From JAFGSI01 sp041287425 (GTDB taxonomy: Bacteria; Chloroflexota; Anaerolineae; Anaerolineales; Villigracilaceae), in contig JBEULG010000012.1 in the NCBI GenBank assembly GCA_041287425.1, positions 1-64,000 on the forward strand: DNA of 64,000 nt, in the 5' to 3' direction. How positions within the stretch are numbered: position 1 is the stretch's first letter; each line of letters begins with the position of its first letter. Below, piece after piece: positions 42,504-51,745 of the stretch. The notes under the pieces are model-generated. The model saw only the letters and a list, made by a program, of their open reading frames with translations. It had not been told where the DNA came from and ran no database searches. A program made the position numbers and the translations under genes.

Positions 42504-44003
42504 TCAGAGGCCGTAGATTTCACTGTATTTGCGGCGCAGGTAACGCATGTAGGGCGCCGGATCGATCTTCGAGCCCGTCACACGCTGGATGAGTTCCTGC
42601 GGCATAAACTTGCGCCCGTGGCGGTGGATGTGCTCGCGCAGCCAGCCAAGCAGAGCCTCGAATTTTCCAGCCCGAATCTGATCGTCCAGGTCGGGAAGGT
42701 CGGCCTGGATTTTCTCCCACAGTTGGACCGAGATGAGGTTGCCCAGGGCGTAGGTCGAGAAGTAGCCAAACAGACCCCACGACCAGTGAATGTCTTGCAA
42801 GACACCGCGGGCGTCGTCGGGCGGGATGATGCCCAAATATTCGTGCATCTTGGCGTTCCAGTAAGCCGGCAGGTCGCGCACCGGCAGCCGCCCCTCGAGG
42901 AGGGCAATTTCGATTTCCAGGCGCAGCATGATGTGCAGGTTGTACGTGGCCTCATCGGCCTCGACGCGAATGTAGGAGGGTTGGACTTTGTTGATGCCCT
43001 GATAGAAACGTCCGAGGGGCAATTCACGCAGTTGTGGGAAGTATGCCTGCAAACGCGGGTAGAAATGTTCCCAGAAAGGCAGCGAACGCCCGACCAGGTT
43101 TTCCCACATGCGGCTCTGCGACTCGTGTACGGCCAGCGAGGCGCCGCCCAGCAGGTTGGTGCGGGCCAGGGCCGGATCGGCGCCCTGGTCATAGAGGGCG
43201 TGTCCGCACTCGTGCATGGTGCCGAAGAGCATCGTATTGAGGAAATTCGGATCCACCCGCGTCGTGATGCGCACATCGAAGAGGCCGGGGCCGCCCGTGA
43301 AAGGATGAGCGGACCTGTCTTGCCGGCCGCGGTTCCAATCGTAGCCGAACTTGGTGATCACTTCCACGCCGAAGTCCCATTGTTTTTTCTCGTCGAACGG
43401 CTGATGCAGAAACGAGTCGTCCACCTGAGGGCGCTCGGCGAGGGCGCGAATCAATTCGACCTGCTGCGGGCGCAGGGCCTCGAAGATGGCCTTGACCTCG
43501 GCAGTCTTCATCCCCGGCTCGAAATTGTCCAGGAGAATGTCATAAGGGTGATCGGCCGGCGGGAAAAAACCCACGAAGCGGTGGGTCAGTTCCATGATTC
43601 TTTCCAGGTGGGGGCGGAAATGTTCGAAATGCGAGGTCTGACGCGCCTCGCTCCAGGCCTGATTGGCCAGGGCAAGCACTTGATTGCGCTCGACGATGAA
43701 GTCGGCGGGGACGCGGGTCGCCCGCTCGTAGTCGCGGATGGCGAATTTGATCAGGCGGGCGTCATCCGAATCGGGGTCGAGGCTTTCCCCATAAGGTTGG
43801 AGCGCCTCGAGCAGTTTGCCCATTTCAGGAGAAGTGCCGAGTTGATGAGCGATTTTGCCCAGCGTGCCGCTCTGTTGACCGCGCTGCTCGGCTGCGCCGG
43901 GCGGCATATAAGTCTGCTGATCCCAACTCAGCAGAGAGGCTGCCCCTTCGATGTCGGCGATTTCGGCCAGAATTTCTTTCAGACGGGCAAGTTTTTTCTC
44001 CAT
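42504..44003 (-). CDS. Carboxypeptidase Taq (M32 family)
   Basis: A 499-residue cytosolic metallocarboxypeptidase of normal M32 length. The zinc motif HECGH sits in TMHECGHALYDQG near residue 265, with a downstream Glu in VHESQSRMWE about 28 residues later. DPDSDDARLIKFAIRDYE and the C-terminal HIHRHGRKFMPQEL are further family marks. It removes C-terminal residues from peptides, broad in range. AAGGAG precedes ATG 44003. A -10-like TACAAT lies about 43 bp upstream. It is probably monocistronic. Confidence 0.94.
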   Translation of the reverse strand: MEKKLARLKEILAEIADIEGAASLLSWDQQTYMPPGAAEQRGQQSGTLGKIAHQLGTSPEMGKLLEALQPYGESLDPDSDDARLIKFAIRDYERATRVPADFIVERNQVLALANQAWSEARQTSHFEHFRPHLERIMELTHRFVGFFPPADHPYDILLDNFEPGMKTAEVKAIFEALRPQQVELIRALAERPQVDDSFLHQPFDEKKQWDFGVEVITKFGYDWNRGRQDRSAHPFTGGPGLFDVRITTRVDPNFLNTMLFGTMHECGHALYDQGADPALARTNLLGGASLAVHESQSRMWENLVGRSLPFWEHFYPRLQAYFPQLRELPLGRFYQGINKVQPSYIRVEADEATYNLHIMLRLEIEIALLEGRLPVRDLPAYWNAKMHEYLGIIPPDDARGVLQDIHWSWGLFGYFSTYALGNLISVQLWEKIQADLPDLDDQIRAGKFEALLGWLREHIHRHGRKFMPQELIQRVTGSKIDPAPYMRYLRRKYSEIYGL

Positions 44004-44126
44004 GTTGTTCTCCTTAGCGTGCCGGGATGTTCGTCAACGGGCTTGATTGTATCTTAATCCGGCTCTCGCCGATAGGACAAAAAGCGCGCATTTGGGGGAG
44101 AGGGCCGACCTCCGCCCTCCGGCCAC

Positions 44127-45353
44127 TCATTCGTATCGCAGCGCCTCGACCGGCTCCAGGTTGGCGGCCCGGCTGGCCGGGTAGATGCCGAAGAACAGGC
44201 CGATGGCAGTCGAGAAGAGGGTCGCCAGCAGAATCGCATCCAGGCCGATGACCGGATTGAAGGGCGTGCCCGAACTGGCCGCAATGCGGCCGACGATGAA
44301 GGCGATCAGCCAGCCCAGACCGATGCCGATCAAGCCGCCAATCAGGCTCAGGAGCGAAGACTCGGTCAGGAACTGGATGAGGATATCGCGCTTGCGCGCC
44401 CCCAACGCTTTGCGCAGACCGATTTCGCGCGTCCGCTCGGTGACCGAGACCAGCATGATGTTCATGATGCCGATTCCGCCGACCAGCAGCGAAATGCCGG
44501 CAATGCCGCCCAGGAAGATGGTCAACACGCCGGTGACCGTCTTGGCGACGGCGATGAAATCCTGCTGGGAGAAGATGGTGAAATCATCGGCGCCGATGGG
44601 CGTGTTGTGACGCTGGCGCAAGATTTGGGCGATCTCCTCGGTCGCCTGGGGAATGGATTGGGAATCCACCACCTGCACCAGAATCATGCCGACCGTCTCG
44701 CGGTTGCCGCGGTTGAGGACGCGCGTCCGGGCGGTTTCGATGGGCATGATGATGATGTTGTCCTCGCTGCCCATCATGCCGCCGCCCTTCGATTCCAGCA
44801 CCCCGATGATGCGGAACGGCTGGCCGTTGATGCGAATCGTCTCGCCAATCAGCCCGTCGCGGTGACCGAAGAGGCGGTCGGCGACATCCGGGCCGATGAG
44901 CGCCACCGAGGCGCGGCCGAGGCGGTCCTCCTCGGTGAAGAAACTGCCCTCGATCAGGGTGTAATTGCGCATGGTCAGGTAGGCGGGGGTCGAACCCAGC
45001 ACCTGGGTGCGAATCTGATTGCCGGCCGCGGTGACCAGGGCGTCGCCTTGAATAGCGGGGGCAACCGCCTCGACCGACGGCGCCTGGAAGGGATCGGCGA
45101 TGGCGGCCGCGTCGCTCATCGTCAACGGGCGCGGGTTGCGGACTTCCTCGCTGCCGCCCGAAATGACGAACAGCAAATTCGTGCCGATGCCGCTGATCGA
45201 GCCGGTGATGGTCGCTTCGGCGCCGCGGCCGACCGCCAGCATGGCGATCACTGCCCCGACCCCGATGACAATGCCCAGGATGGTCAGGCCGGAGCGCAAT
45301 TTGTTGGCGTTGAGGCTTTCGAGCGCCTCGAGGATGGATTGGCTCAGGTTCAT
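44127..45353 (-). CDS. MacB-type ABC transporter permease
   Basis: A 408-residue permease with the FtsX/MacB layout: membrane helix ~20-42 (SGLTILGIVIGVGAVIAMLAV), a large extracytoplasmic MacB-PCD domain ~45-280, then three helices at ~288-310, 335-355 and 370-392. The characteristic FtsX motif VTERTREIGLRKALGARKRDI is at ~315. It works with the ATPase and adaptor just upstream, as in mechanotransmission exporters of lipoproteins, peptides or macrolides. The start overlaps the ATPase stop (ATGA). No outer-membrane channel gene is nearby, so export may end at the cytoplasmic membrane. Confidence 0.93.
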   Translation of the reverse strand: MNLSQSILEALESLNANKLRSGLTILGIVIGVGAVIAMLAVGRGAEATITGSISGIGTNLLFVISGGSEEVRNPRPLTMSDAAAIADPFQAPSVEAVAPAIQGDALVTAAGNQIRTQVLGSTPAYLTMRNYTLIEGSFFTEEDRLGRASVALIGPDVADRLFGHRDGLIGETIRINGQPFRIIGVLESKGGGMMGSEDNIIIMPIETARTRVLNRGNRETVGMILVQVVDSQSIPQATEEIAQILRQRHNTPIGADDFTIFSQQDFIAVAKTVTGVLTIFLGGIAGISLLVGGIGIMNIMLVSVTERTREIGLRKALGARKRDILIQFLTESSLLSLIGGLIGIGLGWLIAFIVGRIAASSGTPFNPVIGLDAILLATLFSTAIGLFFGIYPASRAANLEPVEALRYE

Positions 45354-46045
45354 TTTGGGCCTCCCTCATCGCCGTTGACCAGCAAACCATCCCGCAGGCG
45401 GAGGATGCGCTGCGCCTGGCTGCCAATGTTGGGGTCGTGAGTCACAATAATCAGGGTCGTGCCGCGTTCGCGGTTGAGGGTCAGCAGCAAATTGATGATT
45501 TCCTGGCCGACCTTCGAGTCCAGGTTGCCGGTCGGTTCGTCGGCCATGATGATGGCCGGGTCGTTGACCAGGGCGCGGGCGATGGCGACGCGCTGTTGCT
45601 GGCCGCCGGAGAGTTCGGTCGGGCGGTGATGGACACGGTCTGCCAATCCCACGGCTTCGAGCGCCTGAAGGGCGCGCGCCCGGCGGTCTTCGCGCCGCCC
45701 GGCATAACGCAGGGGGAGTTCGACGTTGCCGAGGGCGGTCGTGCGCGCCAGCAAATTGAACGATTGAAAGACGAAGCCCACCTTGCGGTTGCGGATTCCG
45801 GCCAGTTGATCATCGTTGAGCGACTCGACCTTTTCACCGTCCAAAATGTACGTGCCAGCAGTGGGCCGGTCGAGGCAGCCCAGGATGTTCATCAGCGTGG
45901 ACTTGCCCGAGCCGGAAGGTCCCATGATGGCCACCACCTCGCCGCGCCGAATCTTGAACGAGACGCCGGCCAGGGCGTTCACTTGCACGCTGCCCATCTG
46001 GTACACTTTGGTCAGGCCTTCGGCCTCGATCACATAATCTGTCAT
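45350..46045 (-). CDS. LolD/MacB-type ABC transporter ATPase
   Basis: A 231-residue ATPase. Walker A GPSGSGKST is near residue 44, the Q loop in FVFQSFNLL, signature LSGGQQQRVAIARAL near 145, Walker B IIMADEPTGNLDS near 165 and the switch His in IIVTHDP. This is the DEPTGNLD subtype that partners MacB/LolCDE permeases. ATG 46045 is chosen with AGGTGA upstream; a GTG at 46054 overlaps the adaptor stop as GTGA and is also possible. Confidence 0.94.
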   Translation of the reverse strand: MTDYVIEAEGLTKVYQMGSVQVNALAGVSFKIRRGEVVAIMGPSGSGKSTLMNILGCLDRPTAGTYILDGEKVESLNDDQLAGIRNRKVGFVFQSFNLLARTTALGNVELPLRYAGRREDRRARALQALEAVGLADRVHHRPTELSGGQQQRVAIARALVNDPAIIMADEPTGNLDSKVGQEIINLLLTLNRERGTTLIIVTHDPNIGSQAQRILRLRDGLLVNGDEGGPK

Positions 46046-46050
46046 AAAGA

Positions 46051-47259
46051 TCACCTGTTCATGAAGGGCGGGCCGTTCTGACCGAACTCGGCCGGCGGGT
46101 TGAGGATGAGGGTATCACCAGCCTGCAAGTCGCCAGCGACCACCTCGCTCATCAAATCCGACGAGGCGCCGAGCGTGATCGCCACCCGTTCGATTCCGTC
46201 CGGGCGGATGACATAGACCACCCGCTGCCCCTCGACCAGGCGCACCGCCCGGTTCGGCACCAGGAGGACATCCTCCAATTGCCGGACGGTGATGGTGACG
46301 GCGGCGGTCATGCCGGGCCGGATGCGGGCGTCGGGGTCAGTCAGTTCGACGGTGACGGCAAAGTTGACCGTCCCGGCCGCGACCGTCCCCGCCCGGGCGA
46401 CCTGAGTCACCCGGCCATGATATTCCTGCCCAACGGCAGCATCCAGGGTGACGACCACCGCCTGGCCGACCTCGACCGAATTGATGTCCACCTCGGAGAG
46501 TTGAACATCAATCAGCAGGCGGGAAAGGTCGTCAATGCGGAAGGCCGCCAGTCCGGGGCTGACCAGATCGCCGGGCATCGGGATGACATTGGTGACCGTG
46601 CCGGCAAAAGGAGCCGTAATCTGGCCGGCGCGCAGGGCTGCCTCGGCGGCGCGGACGCGGGCCTCGGCGGCGGCGATGTCATCCGGGTCGGGGCCGTTGC
46701 GCAGGCGTTCGTACTCGCGCTCGGCATCCGCCAGGCGCGCCTCGGCCAGGGCAAGATTGGCGCGCGCCTGCAAAAGCGGGCGGGCGGTCGAATTCTCGCC
46801 GTAGGTCGAGACCAGGATATCGTAACGGGTCTGGGCCGCGTCGCGGGCATCCAGGGCCTGATAATAGGCCAGTTCGGCCTGGGCGGCCGCCGTCCCCGAA
46901 ATCTGCAAACTCTCCAGAGCGCGCTGGGCGCTGACCAGATCAGCCTGCGCCAGGATGAGATTCTGCGGCAGGGTGGCCGGGTCGAGGGTCGCCAGCACCT
47001 GACCGGCCTCGACCTGGTCGCCGGGCCGGACCAGCACCTCCAGCACCGTCCCACTCGTCTGCCAGACCAGATTGGCCGTCTGATTGGCGCGCACCGTGCC
47101 GGTCGCACCGATGGTCGCCGTCAGCGTGCCGCGTTCCACGACGACCGTCTGATACTCGCTGTTCTGGCTCATCGCCCGCATGTTGCGGACGGCTACCCAG
47201 CCGATGACAACGACGATCAGGACGACCGCCAGAATGATCCAAGGGCGATATTTTTTCAT
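46051..47259 (-). CDS. MacA-like periplasmic adaptor (HlyD/RND membrane fusion protein)
   Basis: A 402-residue protein with an N-terminal membrane anchor (WIILAVVLIVVVIGWVAV, residues ~7-24), a split lipoyl/barrel-sandwich domain (PGDQVEAGQVLATLDP near 80 and APFAGTVTNVIPMPGDLV near 225) separated by a helical hairpin rich in Ala/Arg, then beta-barrel and membrane-proximal domains. It is the adaptor of the MacA-LolD-MacB unit and first gene of the operon. AAGGAGG precedes ATG 47259. No antibiotic-resistance role should be assumed. Confidence 0.92.
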   Translation of the reverse strand: MKKYRPWIILAVVLIVVVIGWVAVRNMRAMSQNSEYQTVVVERGTLTATIGATGTVRANQTANLVWQTSGTVLEVLVRPGDQVEAGQVLATLDPATLPQNLILAQADLVSAQRALESLQISGTAAAQAELAYYQALDARDAAQTRYDILVSTYGENSTARPLLQARANLALAEARLADAEREYERLRNGPDPDDIAAAEARVRAAEAALRAGQITAPFAGTVTNVIPMPGDLVSPGLAAFRIDDLSRLLIDVQLSEVDINSVEVGQAVVVTLDAAVGQEYHGRVTQVARAGTVAAGTVNFAVTVELTDPDARIRPGMTAAVTITVRQLEDVLLVPNRAVRLVEGQRVVYVIRPDGIERVAITLGASSDLMSEVVAGDLQAGDTLILNPPAEFGQNGPPFMNR

Positions 47260-47428
47260 GTAAAAGGTACCTCCTTGAAAACCGTCTGATTGTACTTGCC
47301 TTTCTTCCCAAAAGGGAGGAGTGGGGCAAGGCTTCTAACAGAGTTCTAATGGCAGCCGGCCATCCTCCTTGCCGACAGGCCTGGCCGCGGCAATGGACGC
47401 CAAAAGAAAAACGATTTTCAGGCTGAAT

Positions 47429-48448
47429 TTATTCGGTCGCGCCCGGCTCAATCGCCCCTCTTTGCTCCTGGCGAAGGTTGCCAGGGCGGCCGTGTTGTTC
47501 CAAGCAGCGCGCCTGGCGCTTCAACGCCCCGCGCACGATGAGATCGACAAAACCGGCGTGGCCGGCCGGATCGAGGTTCAGGATGCTGTCGGCCGTGCCG
47601 GGCGTTTCGGGCGGATAGAAGATGCCGCAATTGGGATTGATTTCCAGCAGGAACAACTCGCCGGCGGCATTCATGCGAAAGTCGCAGCGGCCATAGCCGG
47701 AGCCGCGCATGCCGACGAACATGCGCCGCGTCATCTCGCGGACCAGGGCAGCCAGTTCGGAATCGGCCAGCGGAACGCACTGCATGTTCCGGAACGTCTC
47801 CCACTTCAGCCTCTCGTGTTTGAACGACTCGCCGGGCGGAAAGAGAAACTCGACCGGCGGATAAACAATCGGCTCGGCGGGCGCGTCGGGATTCTCGACC
47901 GCCAGGGCCGAAAACTCACGGCCGGCAATGAATTCTTCGATCAGCGCCCCGCCATAGGCCGACATCACCCGCCGCACCTGGGCCTCCAGGCTCTCGAAAT
48001 TTTCCACCCGCGACTCAGGCAACAGGCCGACGCTGGCATAACTATTGGGATGTTTGACCAGCAAGGGGTAACGCAGGCCAGCCACCGCCTGCCGCAGGTC
48101 AACATGATTCCACAAAAATACGCCGGCGGGGGTGCCAATTCCCTGCTGACGGCAAACAAGTTTCATCGCCTCGCGGGTCGGCTCGTAGAAGGAGGAATCG
48201 GCCCCCGTAAAGGGCAAGTTGAGCGCCTCGAGGGCCTGGATGACCTCCACGCCCGGCACACTCGGTTCATAACGCGAGCCTTCGCACAGATTCAACACCA
48301 CGCCGAACTCGCGCCCGGCCAGGTCATACACCGCCTGGACGGCCGTTGTCTTAGAGACGGGAATCCACTCCCACTCATATCCATTCAGGTAAACTTCGGG
48401 CAGGAAAGGGTAATCCGGATCGGGGTCTTCGAGGATATAAATCTTCAC
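47429..48448 (-). CDS. ATP-grasp enzyme (D-alanine-D-alanine ligase-like)
   Basis: About 339 residues. ATP-grasp motifs: ALNLPFTGADS near residue 80, TPAGVFLW, RYPLLVKHPNSYASVG near 130, GGALIEEFIAGREFS near 175, GYGRCDFRMN near 260 and LEINPNCGIFYP near 275 with metal-binding Glu/Asn. It should join a carboxylate to an amine using ATP; the missing partner genes leave the substrate open, and it need not be a peptidoglycan ligase. GTG 48448 (VKIYILEDPDPDYP) is preferred; ATG 48481 overlaps a TATAAT box and adds 11 residues. Confidence 0.85.
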   Translation of the reverse strand: MKIYILEDPDPDYPFLPEVYLNGYEWEWIPVSKTTAVQAVYDLAGREFGVVLNLCEGSRYEPSVPGVEVIQALEALNLPFTGADSSFYEPTREAMKLVCRQQGIGTPAGVFLWNHVDLRQAVAGLRYPLLVKHPNSYASVGLLPESRVENFESLEAQVRRVMSAYGGALIEEFIAGREFSALAVENPDAPAEPIVYPPVEFLFPPGESFKHERLKWETFRNMQCVPLADSELAALVREMTRRMFVGMRGSGYGRCDFRMNAAGELFLLEINPNCGIFYPPETPGTADSILNLDPAGHAGFVDLIVRGALKRQARCLEQHGRPGNLRQEQRGAIEPGATE

Positions 48449-48516
48449 GTTCCATCCGATTTGGCTTAGAATGATACGCATTATACCGATGACTGTGCCA
48501 TTTTCGGGAGAATTTC

Positions 48517-49503
48517 ATGACCGCCAACAAACGCGTCTGCATCATCGGCGGGACCGGCTTCCTGGGCTATCACACCGCCCAGGAATTCCTGGCCGCCGGC
48601 TGGGAGGTGACCGTCGTCGGCCTGCCGCCCGCGCCGCCCGCCGGTTTGTTCTCTGCCTCTGTCCGCCTGGTCATCCAAGACATTCACCGGCTGGCCGATT
48701 CCGACCTGGCTTCTCTCCTGGCCGGGCAGGATGGGCTCGTCTTTGCCGCCGGGTTGGATGACCGCCTCACGCCGCCCAGGCCGGCCTATCCCAAATTCCA
48801 CGCCGCCAACGTCGCCAGCCTGGAACGTCTGATTCGGCTGGCCAAAGAGGCGGGCGTCAGGCGGCTGGTCGTGCTGGGGTCGTACTTTACCTATTTCGAC
48901 CGTCTCTGGCCGGCGCTGAAACTGGCCGAGCGGCATCCTTACATCCGCAGCCGGCTAGAACAAGCGCGGCTGGTCACCTCGGCGGAGGGCATCGAGGGCA
49001 TCGTCCTGGAACTGCCCTACATCTTCGGTGCGCTGCCTCTAGCGGGCTGGAAACCGCTCTGGGCGCCGCTCATCCAATATCTGCGCTCGTCCCACACGCT
49101 GTTCTACATGAAAGGCGGCACGGCCTGCATCTCGGCGCTGACCGTCGGCCGTGCCGTCCTGGCCGCCATGGAACGCGGTCAGGCCGGCCTGTGCTACCCC
49201 ATCGGCCAGGAAAATCTGACCTGGGAGCAAATGCTCACCCGCCTGGCCGCCGCCGAGGGACGGCGGGTGCGCGTCCTGCCCCTCCCCGGCTGGCTGATTC
49301 ATCTCGCCATGCGAATCATCGCCGTCGTTCATGCCCTGCAAGGCAAAGAGGGCGGGTTGAACCTGGCTCACTTTGCCTCTTTGCAAACCGCCCATACCTT
49401 TCTCGACCCCGAACCGTCCCGTCAGGCGCTCGGCTATACCTTTGGCGATTTGGACGAGGCCTTTCGCCAAACCCTGGCAGCCTGCCGCTCCGCCGCCTCG
49501 TAA
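48517..49503 (+). CDS. NAD(P)-binding extended SDR / epimerase-like protein
   Basis: A 328-residue Rossmann protein: IGGTGFLGYHTA at ~10-21, VGLPP in place of the usual acidic or basic strand-2 end, GLVFAAGLDDRL, and VVLGSYFTYFDRL near 125. The catalytic YxxxK is changed to YIRSR in RHPYIRSRLE, so normal epimerase/dehydrogenase chemistry is doubtful. The C-terminal half (ENLTWEQMLTRLAAAEGRRVRVLPLPGWL) is typical of NDUFA9-like or atypical extended SDRs. GGGAGA precedes ATG 48517. It is divergent from the ATP-grasp gene. Confidence 0.85.
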   Translation: MTANKRVCIIGGTGFLGYHTAQEFLAAGWEVTVVGLPPAPPAGLFSASVRLVIQDIHRLADSDLASLLAGQDGLVFAAGLDDRLTPPRPAYPKFHAANVASLERLIRLAKEAGVRRLVVLGSYFTYFDRLWPALKLAERHPYIRSRLEQARLVTSAEGIEGIVLELPYIFGALPLAGWKPLWAPLIQYLRSSHTLFYMKGGTACISALTVGRAVLAAMERGQAGLCYPIGQENLTWEQMLTRLAAAEGRRVRVLPLPGWLIHLAMRIIAVVHALQGKEGGLNLAHFASLQTAHTFLDPEPSRQALGYTFGDLDEAFRQTLAACRSAAS

Positions 49504-49553
49504 TCTTTCGGTATCTTTATCGTTTGATCTGCATCTAAACTGGAGAATTGAGC

Positions 49554-50369
49554 ATGTTCATCGAACGGTTTGCCTCCCTCGATCCGGTCCTGCAAGCCTT
49601 GTTAGGGACTCTGTTCACCTGGGGCTTGACGGCCCTGGGCGCGGCGATGGTCTTCTTCTTCAAAAGCATCCAGCGCAAAGTGCTGGACAGCATGCTCGGA
49701 TTTGCCGCCGGGGTGATGATTGCGGCCAGTTTCTGGTCGCTGCTGGCTCCGGCCATCGAGATGGCCTCGACGACCGGCGTTCCCGGCTGGCTGCCGGCCG
49801 TCGTCGGTTTCCTGCTCGGCGGGCTGTTCCTGTGGGGAGTGGACAAAATCCTGCCGCACCTGCACATCGGCCTGCCAACCGAAGACGCCGAGGGCATCAA
49901 AACCTCCTGGCAGCGCAGCGTTCTGCTGGTGCTGGCCATCACCCTGCACAACTTCCCGGAGGGGTTGGCGGTAGGAGTCGCTTTCGGGGCAGTGGCGGCA
50001 GGCATCCCGTCGGCGGCGCTGGCGGGGGCAGTGGCGCTGGCGCTCGGCATCGGCTTGCAGAACTTCCCCGAAGGGGCGGCGGTTTCCATTCCGCTGCGAC
50101 GGGAGGGATTCAGCCGCCTGAAGAGTTTCCTCTACGGGCAGGCATCCGGCCTCGTTGAACCCATCGCCGGCGTGCTGGGCGCGGCGGCGGTGCTGTGGAT
50201 GCGCCCCATCCTGCCCTATGCGCTGGCCTTCGCCGCCGGCGCGATGATTTACGTGGTTGTGGAAGAACTCATCCCCGAGTCGCAATCGGGCAAAGACACG
50301 CACTTCTCAACCTTCGGCGCGATGCTCGGCTTTGCCGTCATGATGCTGCTGGACGTCGCCCTGGGTTGA
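49554..50369 (+). CDS. ZIP-family divalent metal transporter
   Basis: A 271-residue membrane protein with about eight helices, related to GufA/ZupT. Metal-path motifs are intact: HNFPEGLAVGV near residue 125 and QNFPEGAAVSIPL near 167, and the loop between helices 3 and 4 carries HLHIGLPTEDAE. It probably imports or exports zinc or another divalent metal. GGAG 8 nt before ATG 49554 sets the start; TTG 49548 is too close to it. It follows the SDR gene by 50 bp and precedes the aldo/keto reductase by 30 bp, so a loose operon is possible. Confidence 0.92.
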   Translation: MFIERFASLDPVLQALLGTLFTWGLTALGAAMVFFFKSIQRKVLDSMLGFAAGVMIAASFWSLLAPAIEMASTTGVPGWLPAVVGFLLGGLFLWGVDKILPHLHIGLPTEDAEGIKTSWQRSVLLVLAITLHNFPEGLAVGVAFGAVAAGIPSAALAGAVALALGIGLQNFPEGAAVSIPLRREGFSRLKSFLYGQASGLVEPIAGVLGAAAVLWMRPILPYALAFAAGAMIYVVVEELIPESQSGKDTHFSTFGAMLGFAVMMLLDVALG

Positions 50370-50399
50370 TTGACCCCCATCTAGAGAGGAGAGTTTTTT

Positions 50400-51383
50400 A
50401 TGGAAATGCAATATCGTCATTTGGGCCGCACCGGCCTCAAGGTGAGTGTTTTATCGCTTGGCTCATGGGTCACCTTCAGCCACCAGGTCGGGCTGGATGC
50501 GGCGGTCGAAACCATGGCTGCCGCCTACGACGCCGGCGTCAACTTCTTCGATAACGCCGAGGTCTATGCCGGCGGCAAGGCCGAGGAAATCATGGGCGCA
50601 GCCCTGAAGAAACTCGGCTGGCGGCGTGGCAGTTACCTGGTCTCGACCAAGTTCTTCTGGGGACTGCACGACGGCGTCAACGAACGCAACACCCTCAACC
50701 GCAAACGGCTGATGGAAGCCATTGACGGCTCGCTGCGCCGCTTCGGCCTGGACTACGTGGATATTGTCTATGCGCATCGCGCGGACCCGGAGACCCCCAT
50801 CGAGGAGACCGTCCGAGCGATGAACGACATCATCGGACAGGGCAAAGCCCTCTATTGGGGCACCTCCGAATGGAGCGCCGACGAAATCCGCGCCGCCTGG
50901 CACATCGCCGACCGCTATGGCTGGCACAAGCCGGTCGTCGAGCAGCCGCAGTACAACCTGCTGCACCGCGAACGCGTCGAGAAAGAATACGCCCGTCTCT
51001 ACGCCGACCTCGGGCTGGGGCTGACCACCTGGAGTCCGCTGGCCTCCGGCCTGTTGACCGGCAAATACAACGACGGCATCCCGGCCGACAGCCGCGGCGC
51101 CCTGAAGGGCTACGAGTGGCTGCGCGGCCATCTGACCGACCAAGAAAAACTGGCCATCGTCAGGAAACTCCAGCCGCTGGCCGATGAATTGGGCTGCACC
51201 CTGGCGCAGTTCGCCATCGCCTGGGCGGCGAAAAATCCCAACGTCAGCACCGTCATCACCGGCGCCAGCCGCCTCTCACAGGTGCGGGAAAACCTGCAGG
51301 CCCTCGACATCTTGCCCAAACTTACGCCCGAAATCATGGCCCGCGTGGATGAAATTACCGGCAAAAAGACAGACGAAGAATAA
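50400..51383 (+). CDS. Aldo/keto reductase (Kv-beta/YghZ-like)
   Basis: A 327-residue (beta/alpha)8 barrel. It opens MEMQYRHLGRTGLKVSVLSLG, with the catalytic tetrad in FFDNAEVYAGG (Asp, Tyr), VSTKFFW (Lys) and VYAHRAD (His), and C-terminal NADPH-binding ITGASRLSQVRENLQA. It reduces carbonyl groups with NADPH; it resembles voltage-gated potassium channel beta-subunit-type reductases. AGAGGAGAG precedes ATG 50400. A terminator follows 62 bp after the stop. Confidence 0.94.
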   Translation: MEMQYRHLGRTGLKVSVLSLGSWVTFSHQVGLDAAVETMAAAYDAGVNFFDNAEVYAGGKAEEIMGAALKKLGWRRGSYLVSTKFFWGLHDGVNERNTLNRKRLMEAIDGSLRRFGLDYVDIVYAHRADPETPIEETVRAMNDIIGQGKALYWGTSEWSADEIRAAWHIADRYGWHKPVVEQPQYNLLHRERVEKEYARLYADLGLGLTTWSPLASGLLTGKYNDGIPADSRGALKGYEWLRGHLTDQEKLAIVRKLQPLADELGCTLAQFAIAWAAKNPNVSTVITGASRLSQVRENLQALDILPKLTPEIMARVDEITGKKTDEE

Positions 51384-51445
51384 ATTTAAGCAGAACGATG
51401 CTTTTCTCACCGCCAAGTCGCCAAGATGCCGTTTCTTAGCGAGTT

Positions 51446-51472
51446 CGCCAAGCATTCTTGGCGTCTTTTTTT
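51446..51472 (+). terminator. Rho-independent terminator after the aldo/keto reductase gene
   Basis: Stem CGCCAAG/CTTGGCG with a 4-nt loop followed by TCTTTTTTT. The stem uses the same CGCCAAG word as the dispersed type A spacer near 3240. Confidence 0.85.
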
Positions 51473-51745
51473 ATGTCTGGGCGTTCTCGGCGCCTGGGCG
51501 GTTGATTTTGCGTAAGTCCCGAATCGGCTGAGCCCCACGGCGGACGATCTGCTCGTTCGTCGCTTCGCTCAGGACAAGGCTCTGGGCAGGCGTTCCTCGC
51601 AACGAGACGGCAAGTGGATTTTGAGAAAGCCCTGTTCTTTCTTGCTTTCTCAAAATCGGTCTTTGGCTGCAGATTTCACGGATGTTTCAAACCCATTCTG
51701 TGGCTGTTTTTCTGATCTCGAGGAAGCCTCGTTTGCCCGGCGAGG
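51473..51745. other. Non-coding gap with a 14-bp perfect inverted repeat
   Basis: No gene is seen. A 14-bp inverted repeat GATTTTGAGAAAGC/GCTTTCTCAAAATC (51617-51630, 51644-51657) has a 13-nt loop. It has no T tract on either side, so it is not an obvious terminator. A short CGAGG/CCTCG hairpin is at 51719-51731. Confidence 0.5.

Noticed and set aside
44127..47259. MacA/LolD/MacB operon as a dedicated antibiotic-resistance system
   Set aside because: The family is broad; no outer-membrane partner or regulatory feature indicates a drug substrate.
47429..48448. Assignment of the ATP-grasp gene as ddl
   Set aside because: ATP-grasp motifs fit but no peptidoglycan gene cluster is present and the sequence differs from typical Ddl, so only a general call is made.
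51532..51610. A further copy of the palindromic repeat near CGGCTGAGCCCC
   Set aside because: Only short words match; core hairpins are absent.
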